Origin: Rhodococcus opacus
Lineage (GTDB): Bacteria; Actinomycetota; Actinomycetes; Mycobacteriales; Mycobacteriaceae
Direction of reading: 5' to 3'
Assembly (NCBI RefSeq): GCF_012396235.1
Contig: NZ_JAAXPA010000011.1
Span: 62,001 to 126,000 of the forward strand
Length of the DNA: 64,000 bases
Shown in pieces: positions 8,865 through 16,634 of this stretch (positions are counted from its first letter, which is position 1; every line of letters starts with the position of its first letter). The notes under the pieces are model-generated. The model was not told the DNA's origin. It saw only the letters and a list, made by a program, of their open reading frames with translations, and did not search any database. The position numbers and the translations under genes are program-made.

Positions 8865-10330
8865 AGGCTTGCCAACTTTCTGCGCCGAACCAACGCGATG
8901 AAGAACGGTGCGCCGAACACGGCGAGCACGATTCCCACCTGCAACTCACCCGGCCGGACCACGACGCGTCCGATGACGTCGGCGGTCACGAGCATGACGC
9001 CGCCGAGGAGGCCGGCGTAGGGGACCAGCCACCGGTAGTCGGGGCCGGTGATCGCCCGCGCGACGTGGGGGACCACGAGACCGATGAATGCAATCGGGCC
9101 GCACGCCGCGGTGGCCGCACCGGTGAGGAGGGTGATGGCGACGATGCCGAGTGCGCGGCTGGCCGCGATGTTGGTGCCCAGCGACCGTGCCACGTCCTCG
9201 CCGAGGCTGAGCACGTTCAGCCCGGGTGTGCTGACGAGGGCGAGGATCAAACCGATGATGAGGAACGGCAGCACCTGCCAGAGCACGTCGAAGCCGCGGC
9301 CGGCCACCGACCCGACCACCCAGAATCGGTAGGAGTCGAGGCTGGACTGGTCGACGATGATGATCGCGTTGGTCATCGCCTGCAGGAAGAACGCGACGGC
9401 GGCGCCGGCGAGGGCCAGGCTCAGCGGGCTCGCCGCCCCGTTGCCGATCGACGACAGCCCGAACACGACCACGCTGGCGGCGAACGACCCGGCGAACGCG
9501 AACCACAGGTATTCGCTGGGCGCGCTGAACCCGAACAGGTACATCGACAGCACGACGAGGAACGCGGCGCCCGCGTTGAGACCGAGGAGTCCCGCGTCGG
9601 CGAGCGGGTTGCGGGTGTGCCCCTGGATGAGGGCGCCCGCGACACCGAGCGCCATCCCGACGACGAGCCCCAGCGCGGTCCGCGGTCCGCGGAGCGTGCG
9701 GACGATGATGTCGGTCTGCGAACCGTCCGCATCGAACAGTGCGTGGAAGATCTCGGCGAACGACAGTGGCCGCGCCCCGACCGCGACGCTGGCGAGCAGG
9801 ACCAGCCCGAGCAGGATCACGAGGACGCCCAGCCCGACGAGCCGACGACGCCGGATCGCCGCGACGGACACGTCCTTCTCGCGGACGGTGAAGCCCTCGT
9901 CGGACGCGGTGCTCTCCCGGACGACCTCGGTTCCGGAGCGCCGGAACGCCCGCTGCAGAGACCGTTTCGGACCGATCGCGTCGTGGGTGTGGGTGTCGCG
10001 GGTGACGAGGCCGACCCAGCCTTTGCCCGAACACTGTCCGGTGTTGCCTTCGCGGAATCCGCGGTTCCACAGGGCGAGCCCGAGTGCGATGGCGACGGCG
10101 GCGCCGCCGAAGACGACCCGGTCCGCCTGCCCGCCGCCGTTGTCGTCGCGGAGGGAGTCGACGATGTACCACCCGAGGACGAGGGGGATGGCCACTGTCC
10201 CGATGTCGAGCAGTCCCGCGAGTGCCCGGAGGTACAGCGGGGCGGGACCGCGCGGGACGTCGCGCTTCCCGTAGGGCTCGTCGGTCGGCAGGTGCGGGAT
10301 GTCGCTGCCGAACTGTCTCGTCGTCGTCAC
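8861..10330 (-). CDS. RDD domain fused to FecCD-family iron-siderophore permease
   Basis: The C-terminal ~330 residues are a normal FecC-like permease (RTLRGPRTALGLVVGMALG, GLLGLNAGAAFLVVLS, GPIAFIGLVVPHVARAI). Before it are about 150 residues with two hydrophobic helices and an RDD signature: APLYLRALAGLLDIGTVAIP near 40-60, then FREGNTGQCSGKGWVGL near 100. An RDD membrane module followed by a charged linker is unusual for this transporter family. GTG at 10330 is my preferred start; an in-frame start at 10366 adds 12 residues. First gene of the operon, 61 bp downstream of an iron box. The RDD part may serve assembly or substrate handling; this is inference. Confidence 0.88.
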   Translation of the reverse strand: MTTTRQFGSDIPHLPTDEPYGKRDVPRGPAPLYLRALAGLLDIGTVAIPLVLGWYIVDSLRDDNGGGQADRVVFGGAAVAIALGLALWNRGFREGNTGQCSGKGWVGLVTRDTHTHDAIGPKRSLQRAFRRSGTEVVRESTASDEGFTVREKDVSVAAIRRRRLVGLGVLVILLGLVLLASVAVGARPLSFAEIFHALFDADGSQTDIIVRTLRGPRTALGLVVGMALGVAGALIQGHTRNPLADAGLLGLNAGAAFLVVLSMYLFGFSAPSEYLWFAFAGSFAASVVVFGLSSIGNGAASPLSLALAGAAVAFFLQAMTNAIIIVDQSSLDSYRFWVVGSVAGRGFDVLWQVLPFLIIGLILALVSTPGLNVLSLGEDVARSLGTNIAASRALGIVAITLLTGAATAACGPIAFIGLVVPHVARAITGPDYRWLVPYAGLLGGVMLVTADVIGRVVVRPGELQVGIVLAVFGAPFFIALVRRRKLASL

Positions 10331-10390
10331 TGGCGGGGGAAGCTCCTGACGTGTGTGCCTGTGCACCGGATCTGCACCGAATTCAACTAC

Positions 10391-10409
10391 TTAGGTTACG
10401 GAACCCTAT
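10391..10409 (-). promoter_or_regulatory. Probable IdeR iron box for the iron ABC operon
   Basis: TTAGGTTACGGAACCCTAT matches 14 of 19 positions of the IdeR/DtxR consensus (TTAGGTTAGGCTAACCTAA); the left arm is perfect. It lies 61 bp upstream of the first gene of the transporter operon. Confidence 0.7.
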
Positions 10410-10491
10410 CCCTGATGCCACATCCGGCGGCACGTCCCGGGCGTTGCGGTCGGCGGGGGTGCCTCACATCACATGATGTCAACCCTTGATA

Positions 10492-10510
10492 TTTGGTTAG
10501 GCTCACCTAT
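10492..10510 (+). promoter_or_regulatory. Probable IdeR iron box for the divergent iron-linked gene
   Basis: TTTGGTTAGGCTCACCTAT matches 16 of 19 positions of the IdeR consensus. It ends 38 bp before the GTG at 10549, close enough to cover a promoter. With the box at 10391 it gives two separate iron-controlled sites in one 218-bp divergent region. Confidence 0.85.
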
Positions 10511-10548
10511 GTTTGGTGGTGTTCCATCCCGACCGATTGGAGTGCACG

Positions 10549-11289
10549 GTGACTTCGACCCTGTCCGCCCCCGCGACCGCACTGGACGTGTCCTGCTCAC
10601 GACTTCGCGCGCTGAACGCCGAATATCCGCGCATGTACGCGGTCGCGACGATGGCAGACGAGGGTAAACGCCGGTGGTGGTCGCTGGCGGACGACCTCGA
10701 CGGCGACCGGGTGTCCCGGATGTGGGCCCGGTCGCTCGAGGACGTTCCCGACCCGGACGTCGCCGCGATGCAGGTGGCCACCGCGCTCATTCACGCAGTG
10801 GTCGGGCGTGTCACCGCGCTCGTCGTCCTGGAGGGGCGCGCGTGGGACCCGGGGCTCGAGAACCTGTGGATCCACACGGACAGCGACGAGGGAATCGACT
10901 GGGCGGGTGTCGCCGACGACACCCTGCGCGTGCTGCCGGACGACCCGTATGCCGGCGCACCGCGGACGGTCACCGTGCCCTGCGAGCGGGCGCTGCTGCT
11001 GTGGACGGTGCACCGCAGTCTCACGTCGCTGCATGCGGTGTTCGACGCGATCGCCCGGTTGACGCCGATCGACGCGTCCCGATTCTGGGGGCTCGTGGGG
11101 GAGGCCGTGCTCGGGGCCGCGACGTACGTGCCAATTCTCGCCGGTGGCGGCGAGGCTGCCGCGCAGCGCCGCGGGCAGGGGATCCTGGACGCGTTCGTGG
11201 CGGCCGGGGTGCCGGTCCGCTCGAAGAGCCGGATCACGCGCCCGCACTGTGGCCGACTCGGGCAGGCGAGGAAGCGCTTGCTTAATTAG
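10549..11289 (+). CDS. Iron-regulated FhuF-like protein without the Fe-S cysteines
   Basis: The 246 residues resemble actinobacterial FhuF / IucA-IucC C-terminal-domain proteins in layout: an N-terminal RALNAEYPRMYAVATM segment, a middle RLTPIDASRFWGLVGEAVLG segment and a C-terminal RSKSRITRPHCG. FhuF ferric-siderophore reductases end in a four-cysteine [2Fe-2S] motif. Here only one Cys is present near the C-terminus, so reductase activity is doubtful. GTG at 10549 is chosen because GGAG lies 8 bp upstream; a TTG at 10513 would start inside the promoter region. Position next to the transporter and the strong iron box support a role in siderophore iron use. Confidence 0.6.
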   Translation: MTSTLSAPATALDVSCSRLRALNAEYPRMYAVATMADEGKRRWWSLADDLDGDRVSRMWARSLEDVPDPDVAAMQVATALIHAVVGRVTALVVLEGRAWDPGLENLWIHTDSDEGIDWAGVADDTLRVLPDDPYAGAPRTVTVPCERALLLWTVHRSLTSLHAVFDAIARLTPIDASRFWGLVGEAVLGAATYVPILAGGGEAAAQRRGQGILDAFVAAGVPVRSKSRITRPHCGRLGQARKRLLN

Positions 11290-11307
11290 GGAAGCCTTGC
11301 CTATACT
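11278..11307 (+). promoter_or_regulatory. Promoter with embedded IdeR-type box for a small RNA
   Basis: -35 TTGCTT (11278-11283), 18-bp spacer, -10 TATACT (11302-11307). The spacer and -10 are covered by TTAGGGAAGCCTTGCCTAT (11286-11304), 13 of 19 matches to the IdeR consensus. The promoter begins inside the end of the upstream gene. Transcription should start near 11313-11316. Confidence 0.75.
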
Positions 11308-11312
11308 CGTTC

Positions 11313-11440
11313 CAGACGTCGAGCAGAAACACCGACGCCGAGAACCGAACTACCGGACCGCGCCGGAGTCCTGAGGGCTGCAGAGACTCCCAGGTCCATC
11401 CCACGGCGGGCCTCATGCTGACACAGTGTGAGGCCCGCCG
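11313..11440 (+). ncRNA. Candidate iron-regulated small RNA (MrsI-like by position)
   Basis: About 128 nt lie between an iron-box promoter and a strong terminator hairpin and contain no convincing coding frame. Inside is a perfect 6-bp hairpin, GGAGTC (11365-11370) pairing GACTCC (11385-11390), that exposes a 14-nt loop starting CTGAGGG. In mycobacteria the IdeR-controlled sRNA MrsI (ncRv11846) sits between blaI and the hotdog-thioesterase gene Rv1847. Here the same two genes flank the locus, with iron genes inserted between them. Orthology is inferred from gene order, iron box, size and hairpin; no primary sequence comparison was possible. Confidence 0.65.
11404..11440 (+). terminator. Terminator of the small RNA
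   Basis: CGGCGGGCCTCA (11404-11415) pairs perfectly with TGAGGCCCGCCG (11429-11440) across a 13-base loop. It lies 100 bp before the thioesterase start, so it would end the iron-box transcript before that gene. Confidence 0.8.
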
Positions 11441-11539
11441 ATCCGTTTGCCCCACCTGCTTTTCCCACCGCCCGCCCCGTCGTGTAGGCAAGAGATCGGG
11501 TGCGCCGCGAGAGCGCACAGCGATCCGATGGAGAGTGTG

Positions 11540-12001
11540 ATGGTGGATTCCGGGGAACAGCAGGCATCGAACGGTGACGGGCGGATCGACACCGCCGCAC
11601 TGGCCGATCAATTGGGCAAGGGCTTCGACGCCCTCATCGGACTCGAATACACCGAACTCTCACCCGACCGCGTGCGCGCGCAGTGGACCGTCACCCCAGA
11701 CCTGCAGCAGCCGGCCGGAATCCAGCACGGCGGCGTCTACTGCTCCGTCATCGAATCGGTGGCCAGCGCTGCGGGCACGGTGTGGCTCGGCGGCCGCGGA
11801 CACGTCGTCGGCGTCAACAACAACACCGACTTCCTCCGCGCGACGCGGGAGGGCACGCTGACCGCCGAAGCCAGTCCCGTTCACCGCGGACGCACTCAGC
11901 AGCTGTGGGAGGTTCGGATCACCGACGAACAGGATCGACTCGTCTCCAAGGGGCAGGTCCGGCTCGCGAACATCACCGACACCGGACGTCTCGGCAACTG
12001 A
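11540..12001 (+). CDS. PaaI-family hotdog-fold thioesterase
   Basis: Probable acyl-CoA thioesterase of 153 residues. The hotdog signature QPAGIQHGGVYCSVIESVASAAG has the conserved HGG near residue 64 and the catalytic acidic residue a few positions on. VVGVNNNTDFLRA and GRTQQLWEVRITDEQ are typical of the PaaI/YbgC clan. The ATG at 11540 has GGAGAG 4 bp upstream; an in-frame ATG at 11528 overlaps that ribosome site. Positional orthologue of mycobacterial Rv1847. The substrate is unknown. Confidence 0.9.
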   Translation: MVDSGEQQASNGDGRIDTAALADQLGKGFDALIGLEYTELSPDRVRAQWTVTPDLQQPAGIQHGGVYCSVIESVASAAGTVWLGGRGHVVGVNNNTDFLRATREGTLTAEASPVHRGRTQQLWEVRITDEQDRLVSKGQVRLANITDTGRLGN

Positions 12002-12016
12002 GACACCCCGCACACG

Positions 12017-12053
12017 GCGGAGGGGACGGACCCGACAGGTCCGTCCCCTCCGC
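12017..12053. terminator. Bidirectional terminator between thioesterase and ndh
   Basis: GCGGAGGGGACGGACC (12017-12032) and its exact complement (12038-12053) enclose a 5-base loop. It sits between two convergent stop codons and can serve both strands. Confidence 0.9.
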
Positions 12054-12080
12054 TCTGTTCACGTCAGGTGTGAAGCGGTG

Positions 12081-13475
12081 TCACCCCGCGGCTTTGCGCT
12101 GCGCGCCGCCGGACGACTTCTCGGCGGCCTCCTTCTCCCGCTCGTGCCGCTCCAGCTGCTCCATCGCATTGCGGGCGAACACCCACTGCTCGGTGGATGC
12201 CATCTGCGCGCGCCCGCGGCCGAGGAACGTCACCGTCCACGACAGCAGAGTGGACAGCCGGCTGCGGAACCCGACCAGGTACATCAGGTGGATCGCCAGC
12301 CAGGCCACCCAGCCGATGAAACCGCTGATCTCGAGCTTCCCGACCTTCGCCACCGCACTGAATCGCGAGATGGTGGCCATGCTGCCCTTGTCGAAGTACT
12401 TGAACGGCGGCCGGTCCTCCGGCTTCTGACCGCTCAGGCCGGCCTTGATCTGCTTGGCCGCGTACTTGCCGCCCTGCATCGCGACCTGCGCCAGACCCGG
12501 CAACTTGTCGAGTGCCATCATGTCGCCGATCACGAACACCTCGGGGTGGCCGGGCACCGACAGGTCCGGGTTGACCAGGACGCGACCGGCCCGGTCGATC
12601 TCGGCGTCCGACTGCTCCGCGATCTGCTTGCCCAGCGGGCTCGCCTGCACACCGGCCGACCACACCTTGCACTGCGACTCGATCCGGCGCTGCGTGCCGT
12701 CCTTGTCCTTGACGACGAGGCCGTCCACGTCGACGTCGACGACCATCGCCCCCAGCTGGATCTCGATGCCGAGCTTCTCCAGCTGCTGGCGGGCCTTACG
12801 GCTCAGCTTGCCGCCGTAGACGGGCAGCACGTCGTCCGCGCCGTCCAGCAGGATCACCCGGGCCTCACGGGGATCGATGTTGCGGAACGCCCCCGACAGG
12901 GTCCGCCGCGACAGTTCCGCGATCTGGCCGGCGAGCTCGACACCGGTCGGACCGGCGCCGACGACGACGAACGTCAGGAGCCGGGCGCGTTCGGCGGGAT
13001 CGCTCGACAATTCGGCCTGCTCGAACGCGCCCAGGATGCGGCCGCGCAGTTCGAGGGCGTCGTCGATCGTCTTCATGCCCGGCGCGAACTCGGAGAAATG
13101 ATCGTTGCCGAAGTAGGACTGGCCTGCGCCCGCCGCGACGATCAGGCTGTCGTACGGGGTGACCGTGGTCCGGTCCAGGAACCGAGAGGTGATCGTCTTC
13201 GCCTCGAGATCGATCTTGTCGACATCGCCGAGCAGAACCTTGGTGTTCTTCTGCTTCCGCAGCACCAACCGGGTGGCGGGAGCGATGTCGCCGACGGAGA
13301 GAATGCCGGTCGCCACCTGATACAGCAACGGCTGGAACAGATGGTGAGTGGTGCGCGCGATCATGGTGATGTCGACATCGGCATTCTTCAGCGCCTGTGT
13401 GCCGAACAACCCACCGAAGCCGGATCCAATGACCACGACGCGATGGCGGCGTGACTCTACCGACTTGATACTCAT
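12081..13475 (-). CDS. ndh: Type II NADH:quinone dehydrogenase (copy A)
   Basis: Single-subunit, non-proton-pumping NADH dehydrogenase that feeds electrons from NADH through FAD to menaquinone at the inner membrane face. The 464 residues have an FAD-binding VVVIGSGFGG near 14-22, the NDH-2 signature THHLFQPLLYQVATG near 43, the NADH-binding VVVGAGPTGVELAGQ near 170, and VFVIGDMMALD near 310. Near 385 is a hydrophobic segment GFIGWVAWLAIHLMYLVGF, a membrane anchor seen in actinobacterial NDH-2. The tail is Lys/Glu-rich. Corresponds in gene order to mycobacterial Rv1854c. A close paralogue lies at 25842-27233. Confidence 0.96.
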   Translation of the reverse strand: MSIKSVESRRHRVVVIGSGFGGLFGTQALKNADVDITMIARTTHHLFQPLLYQVATGILSVGDIAPATRLVLRKQKNTKVLLGDVDKIDLEAKTITSRFLDRTTVTPYDSLIVAAGAGQSYFGNDHFSEFAPGMKTIDDALELRGRILGAFEQAELSSDPAERARLLTFVVVGAGPTGVELAGQIAELSRRTLSGAFRNIDPREARVILLDGADDVLPVYGGKLSRKARQQLEKLGIEIQLGAMVVDVDVDGLVVKDKDGTQRRIESQCKVWSAGVQASPLGKQIAEQSDAEIDRAGRVLVNPDLSVPGHPEVFVIGDMMALDKLPGLAQVAMQGGKYAAKQIKAGLSGQKPEDRPPFKYFDKGSMATISRFSAVAKVGKLEISGFIGWVAWLAIHLMYLVGFRSRLSTLLSWTVTFLGRGRAQMASTEQWVFARNAMEQLERHEREKEAAEKSSGGAQRKAAG

Positions 13476-13603
13476 TCCGTGCTCCTCGAAAAATAGACGA
13501 CTCCTGTCACGGTAGTCGCCTTGTCCCCGAGCGTCTCAGTAAGCGTTGCTTCGCCCCGCCGCACAGCGGAATCGATCCAGAAACCGGCGACCCGGCCATA
13601 CGT

Positions 13604-13642
13604 GAAGGCGGGCAGCCCCTCCGTGAGGAACTGCCCGCCTTC
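13604..13642 (-). terminator. Hairpin terminator after the 57-residue gene
   Basis: GAAGGCGGGCAG (13604-13615) pairs perfectly with CTGCCCGCCTTC (13631-13642) over a 15-base loop, 15 bp past the stop of the small membrane-protein gene. Confidence 0.75.
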
Positions 13643-13656
13643 CGGTGCGTACGCGG

Positions 13657-13830
13657 CTATTCCGCCCTGCCGATCCGCTTCCGCCCCGTGGGAGTCCCCG
13701 GGGATTCCGGCGGAATGAAATCCGATTTGATCGAGAACACGAACAGTGCCGACACCCCGACCACGACGACAAGAATGGTGAGGACTACGACCACGTAGCC
13801 GAAACCGACACCAATTGCTGTCAAGTCCAT
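13657..13830 (-). CDS. Small single-helix membrane protein (57 aa)
   Basis: The reading frame from the ATG at 13830 has a strong ribosome site (GAGGAGG, 8 bp upstream). It encodes a hydrophobic helix at about residues 8-33 (GFGYVVVVLTILVVVVGVSA), then a Pro/Gly-rich and basic cytoplasmic end (PTGRKRIGRAE). The terminator directly behind it supports a real gene. No family recognised. It lies between the MmyB-like regulator gene upstream (stop at 13844) and ndh downstream, all on the minus strand, and may be cotranscribed with the regulator. Confidence 0.7.
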   Translation of the reverse strand: MDLTAIGVGFGYVVVVLTILVVVVGVSALFVFSIKSDFIPPESPGTPTGRKRIGRAE

Positions 13831-13843
13831 CAGACCTACCTCC

Positions 13844-14644
13844 TCAGTCGCTGCTCACGCTACTGCGGAGGGTAGCCGCTGTCACCGCGTCGGCGGGGAA
13901 GAACGATTCGATGGCCAGCTCCGCGACCGTCACGTCGAGGGGAGTGCCGAACATCGTGGTCGTGCTGAGGAACGCCAGCACCGTGTCGTGGTGCCGGATA
14001 CGCAGCGGCACGACGAGCGACCCCGGCAGTTCGGCGCTGCCGACGGTGCCACCGGGGTAGCCCTCCAATTCCCGCAGCAGGTCACGCAGTCCGTCGTCGC
14101 CGGTGACCGCGATCTGATGCCGCAGCCGGTGCAGGAGATGCCCCCGCCACTGCGCCAGGTCCACGATGCGCGGTGCCATGCCGTCCGGGTGCAGGCTCAA
14201 CCGCAGGACGTTCGCGGGCGGCTCGAGCAATTCCGCGGCGCACCCCTCGGTCAGCACCGCGACCGCGTCGTTGGCGTCCACCATGTTCCAGTGCCGGTCG
14301 ACGACCACCGCCGGGTACGGGGAATGCGCGGTGAGGATCTTCCCGATGGCATCGGCGATCGACGCCATCGGCACATCCGACAGTCGATGCTCCGGGAAGG
14401 CGGGCGCGAAACCGCCCGCGAGGAGCAACGCGTTGCGTTCGCGCAGGGGAATGTCGAGATGCTCGCTGAGGCGCAGCAGCATCGCCCGGGTGGGATTCGA
14501 CCGCCCCGTCTCCAGGAAGCTGACGTGCCGCGCCGAGATGTCCGCCCGGTTCGCCAGTTCCAGCTGACTGAGCCGGCGGCGTTCCCGCCACGCCCGCAGA
14601 TGGGTACCGACAGGCGACGCTCGCCGGTCGTCGAGGGTGGTCAT
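13844..14644 (-). CDS. XRE-family regulator with MmyB-like ligand domain
   Basis: DNA-binding regulator of 266 residues. A Cro/CI helix-turn-helix lies at about 10-65 (LRAWRERRRLSQLELANRAD, then ISARHVSFLETGRSNPTRAM, highly typical of this group). The C-terminal ~180 residues (VVVDRHWNMVDANDAVAVL) are the MmyB-like ligand-binding domain, a PAS-like fold that may bind fatty acid-type ligands. The ATG at 14644 (MTTLDDRR) is preferred to an in-frame ATG at 14695 because the HTH starts shortly after it. Such regulators usually control an adjacent oxidoreductase or hydrolase gene; here the MBL-fold gene lies directly upstream on the same strand. Confidence 0.88.
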   Translation of the reverse strand: MTTLDDRRASPVGTHLRAWRERRRLSQLELANRADISARHVSFLETGRSNPTRAMLLRLSEHLDIPLRERNALLLAGGFAPAFPEHRLSDVPMASIADAIGKILTAHSPYPAVVVDRHWNMVDANDAVAVLTEGCAAELLEPPANVLRLSLHPDGMAPRIVDLAQWRGHLLHRLRHQIAVTGDDGLRDLLRELEGYPGGTVGSAELPGSLVVPLRIRHHDTVLAFLSTTTMFGTPLDVTVAELAIESFFPADAVTAATLRSSVSSD

Positions 14645-14704
14645 TCGGCCAGCGTAGGTCGGGCGGATCGTCGTGACCATTACCTCGGACGTCATGATCA
14701 GCGG

Positions 14705-15544
14705 TCAGGTTAGGTGATCGAACTCCCCGGTCACCCACGCGCAGTGACGGGTGGCCGAGTATTCGAGCGCCTCCCGGCCGGCGTTGTCGATCACGTTGTC
14801 GAAGTTGCCGATGATGCGGTCGAATTCGAGATGCGACAACTGGTCCGCGATGCGCCGCACCACCGCCGCGGACAGCGGCAGCCGGTTGGGGTACGACCGG
14901 AGGAACGACACCGTGCGGCGGTCCGGGTTGGGGAACACGCCGTCCCCGGTGAGGAGGACCCCGCGGCCGTCGGCGCCGTCCCGCCAGTGCGCGACGGCGC
15001 TGCCCGGGAAGTGCCCACCGATCTGGTGCAGGGTCAGACCCGGCGTCACTTCGTGGGTGCCGGACCAGAACACGATCGGGCCGTCGGACCGTGCCAGCCA
15101 TCCGCGGTCCGCGTCGGCCACCAGGATCGGCACCTCGCCGAGCGCCTTGGACCACTGCGTCTGGACGCCGAACATGTGCGGGTGGCTGCCCGCGACGGCG
15201 AGGACCGGGCCGTGCGCGGCGACGGCGGCGACGGCGGCGTCGTCGACGAACCCGATCGGATCCCACAGCAGCGACCCGGCGGGGGTGCGGATCACGAGGG
15301 ACTGCTGGCCGATCGCGGTCTTCGGGTCCACGTATAGGCCGTGCAGCCCCGGCTCGACCTCGTGCTCGACCGCGCGGTACCCCGCACCGGCCAGCTTCTC
15401 CACGGTGGTCCACTCCTGACCGCCCAGCGGAATGTACTGGCGTTCGTCCGCGCAGATCGCGCACTCGTCGGGGAGCGGGGTGTTCGGGTCCTGTTCGACG
15501 CCGCACGTGGCGCAGAGATGAAATAACACCCCTCGATCATGCAT
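14705..15544 (-). CDS. MBL-fold metallo-hydrolase with N-terminal zinc ribbon
   Basis: The 279 residues open with a two-CxxC zinc ribbon (CATCGVEQ... CAIC, residues 11-32). The beta-lactamase-like fold follows. Its first metal motif reads AVAGSHPHMFGVQTQW near 117 rather than the standard HxHxDH. HQIGGHFPGSAVAHW near 180 and LLTGDGVFP near 202 supply further metal ligands. The family acts on esters or thioesters, but the altered motif leaves function open. The ATG at 15544 gives MHDRGVLFHLC. It precedes the MmyB-like regulator on the same strand. Confidence 0.82.
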   Translation of the reverse strand: MHDRGVLFHLCATCGVEQDPNTPLPDECAICADERQYIPLGGQEWTTVEKLAGAGYRAVEHEVEPGLHGLYVDPKTAIGQQSLVIRTPAGSLLWDPIGFVDDAAVAAVAAHGPVLAVAGSHPHMFGVQTQWSKALGEVPILVADADRGWLARSDGPIVFWSGTHEVTPGLTLHQIGGHFPGSAVAHWRDGADGRGVLLTGDGVFPNPDRRTVSFLRSYPNRLPLSAAVVRRIADQLSHLEFDRIIGNFDNVIDNAGREALEYSATRHCAWVTGEFDHLT

Positions 15545-15546
15545 CC

Positions 15547-15870
15547 TCACGGCACCCCGAGGAGCCGCAATCCGGCAGTCGTGGCGGCCGCGGACAGGAC
15601 GACGACGACGAAAGGTGCCTTCCGCCAGGCGAGTAGGCCCGCGACGACGACGCCGGTGGGACGCGCCACCCCGGCGAGGTCGTGACCTTCGGTGAGCGCC
15701 GTCGTGCCGACCAGTGCGGTGAGCAGAACCACGGCGGCCGTCGCCATGGTCCGCTCCACCCAGGGCCGGGTGGCGATCCGTGGCCGCAGCGCCGGGCCCG
15801 TGAATCGGAACGCGAAGGTGCCTGCGGCGAGAACCCCGACCGACCCGATCAGCACGAGGTGCCCGGTCAC
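15547..15870 (-). CDS. azlD: AzlD-family branched-chain amino acid exporter, small subunit
   Basis: Membrane protein of 107 residues with four hydrophobic segments (LVLIGSVGVLAAGTFAFRF; MATAAVVLLTALVGTTAL; GVVVAGLLAWRKAPFVVVV). Partner of AzlC in exporting branched-chain amino acids or analogues. GTG at 15870 overlaps the azlC stop by 4 bp (GTGA), so the two are translationally coupled. Motif FRFTGP near 22 is typical of AzlD. Confidence 0.88.
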   Translation of the reverse strand: MTGHLVLIGSVGVLAAGTFAFRFTGPALRPRIATRPWVERTMATAAVVLLTALVGTTALTEGHDLAGVARPTGVVVAGLLAWRKAPFVVVVLSAAATTAGLRLLGVP

Positions 15871-16541
15871 CGCAGCACCTTCCGCCGCACACCCGCGAGC
15901 AACCCGACCAGCGCCGCCAGCACCGGAAGCCCGGCGGGCAGGAAGGGAGTAGTGGCCAGGGCGATCACACCGCCGGCCAGTACCGGCACCCGCACGTCCC
16001 GATCGCGCACCGCCGGCAGCACCAGCGCCAGCAGCACCGCCGGGAACATGGCGTCCAGTCCCAGCACGGCGGGGTCGCCGATCGCCGTGCCCGCCACCGC
16101 GCCGAGCACGGCCCCGAGCGGCCAGCACACCGCGATCCCCACACCGCACGCCCAGTACGCGGCGCGCCTGCGGCCGGGGTCCGTCTCACCGAGGGCGAAC
16201 ACCACCGACTCGTCGTTCATCAGGTGAGCGCCGAGGACGCGTCGCTGCCCGCGCCCCAGCACGTCCCCGACCGCCAGACCGAACGGCAGGTGCCGCGCGT
16301 TCACCAGCAGCCCGGCGATCGTCGCCGCGATCGGGCTGCCGCCTGCCGCGACGATGCCGATGAACAGGAACTCCGCAGAACCGGCGAGGACCAGCACCGA
16401 CAACGCGACGGGCAACCAGGCGTCCAGGCCCGAACCCACCGCGATGGCGCCGTACGACATGCCGACCAGTCCATCGGCCAGGCACACCAGCGCGATGTTC
16501 CGGAGGACCCGCACATCGAGTGTTCGCTTCATCGAACGCAT
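15867..16541 (-). CDS. azlC: AzlC-family branched-chain amino acid exporter, large subunit
   Basis: About 224 residues with six to seven membrane helices. The family pattern is visible: FIGIVAAGGSPIAATIAGLLVNARHLPFGLAVG near 65-95 (landmark: NARHLPFG) and a later HLMNDESVVFALG. The ATG at 16541 is chosen because a -10-like TATAGA lies immediately upstream on this strand (about 16548-16553), implying a leaderless or nearly leaderless message. An ATG at 16532 is also possible. Divergent from the HTH-cupin regulator at 16635, which probably controls azlCD. Confidence 0.88.
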   Translation of the reverse strand: MRSMKRTLDVRVLRNIALVCLADGLVGMSYGAIAVGSGLDAWLPVALSVLVLAGSAEFLFIGIVAAGGSPIAATIAGLLVNARHLPFGLAVGDVLGRGQRRVLGAHLMNDESVVFALGETDPGRRRAAYWACGVGIAVCWPLGAVLGAVAGTAIGDPAVLGLDAMFPAVLLALVLPAVRDRDVRVPVLAGGVIALATTPFLPAGLPVLAALVGLLAGVRRKVLR

Positions 16542-16634
16542 GACTTCTATACTGAACACACGGTGCGGTGTTCGTCAAGACGAACGCAGCGCCCAAAATA
16601 ATGAACACGAAGTCGGAAGTCGGGAAGGGGAACC

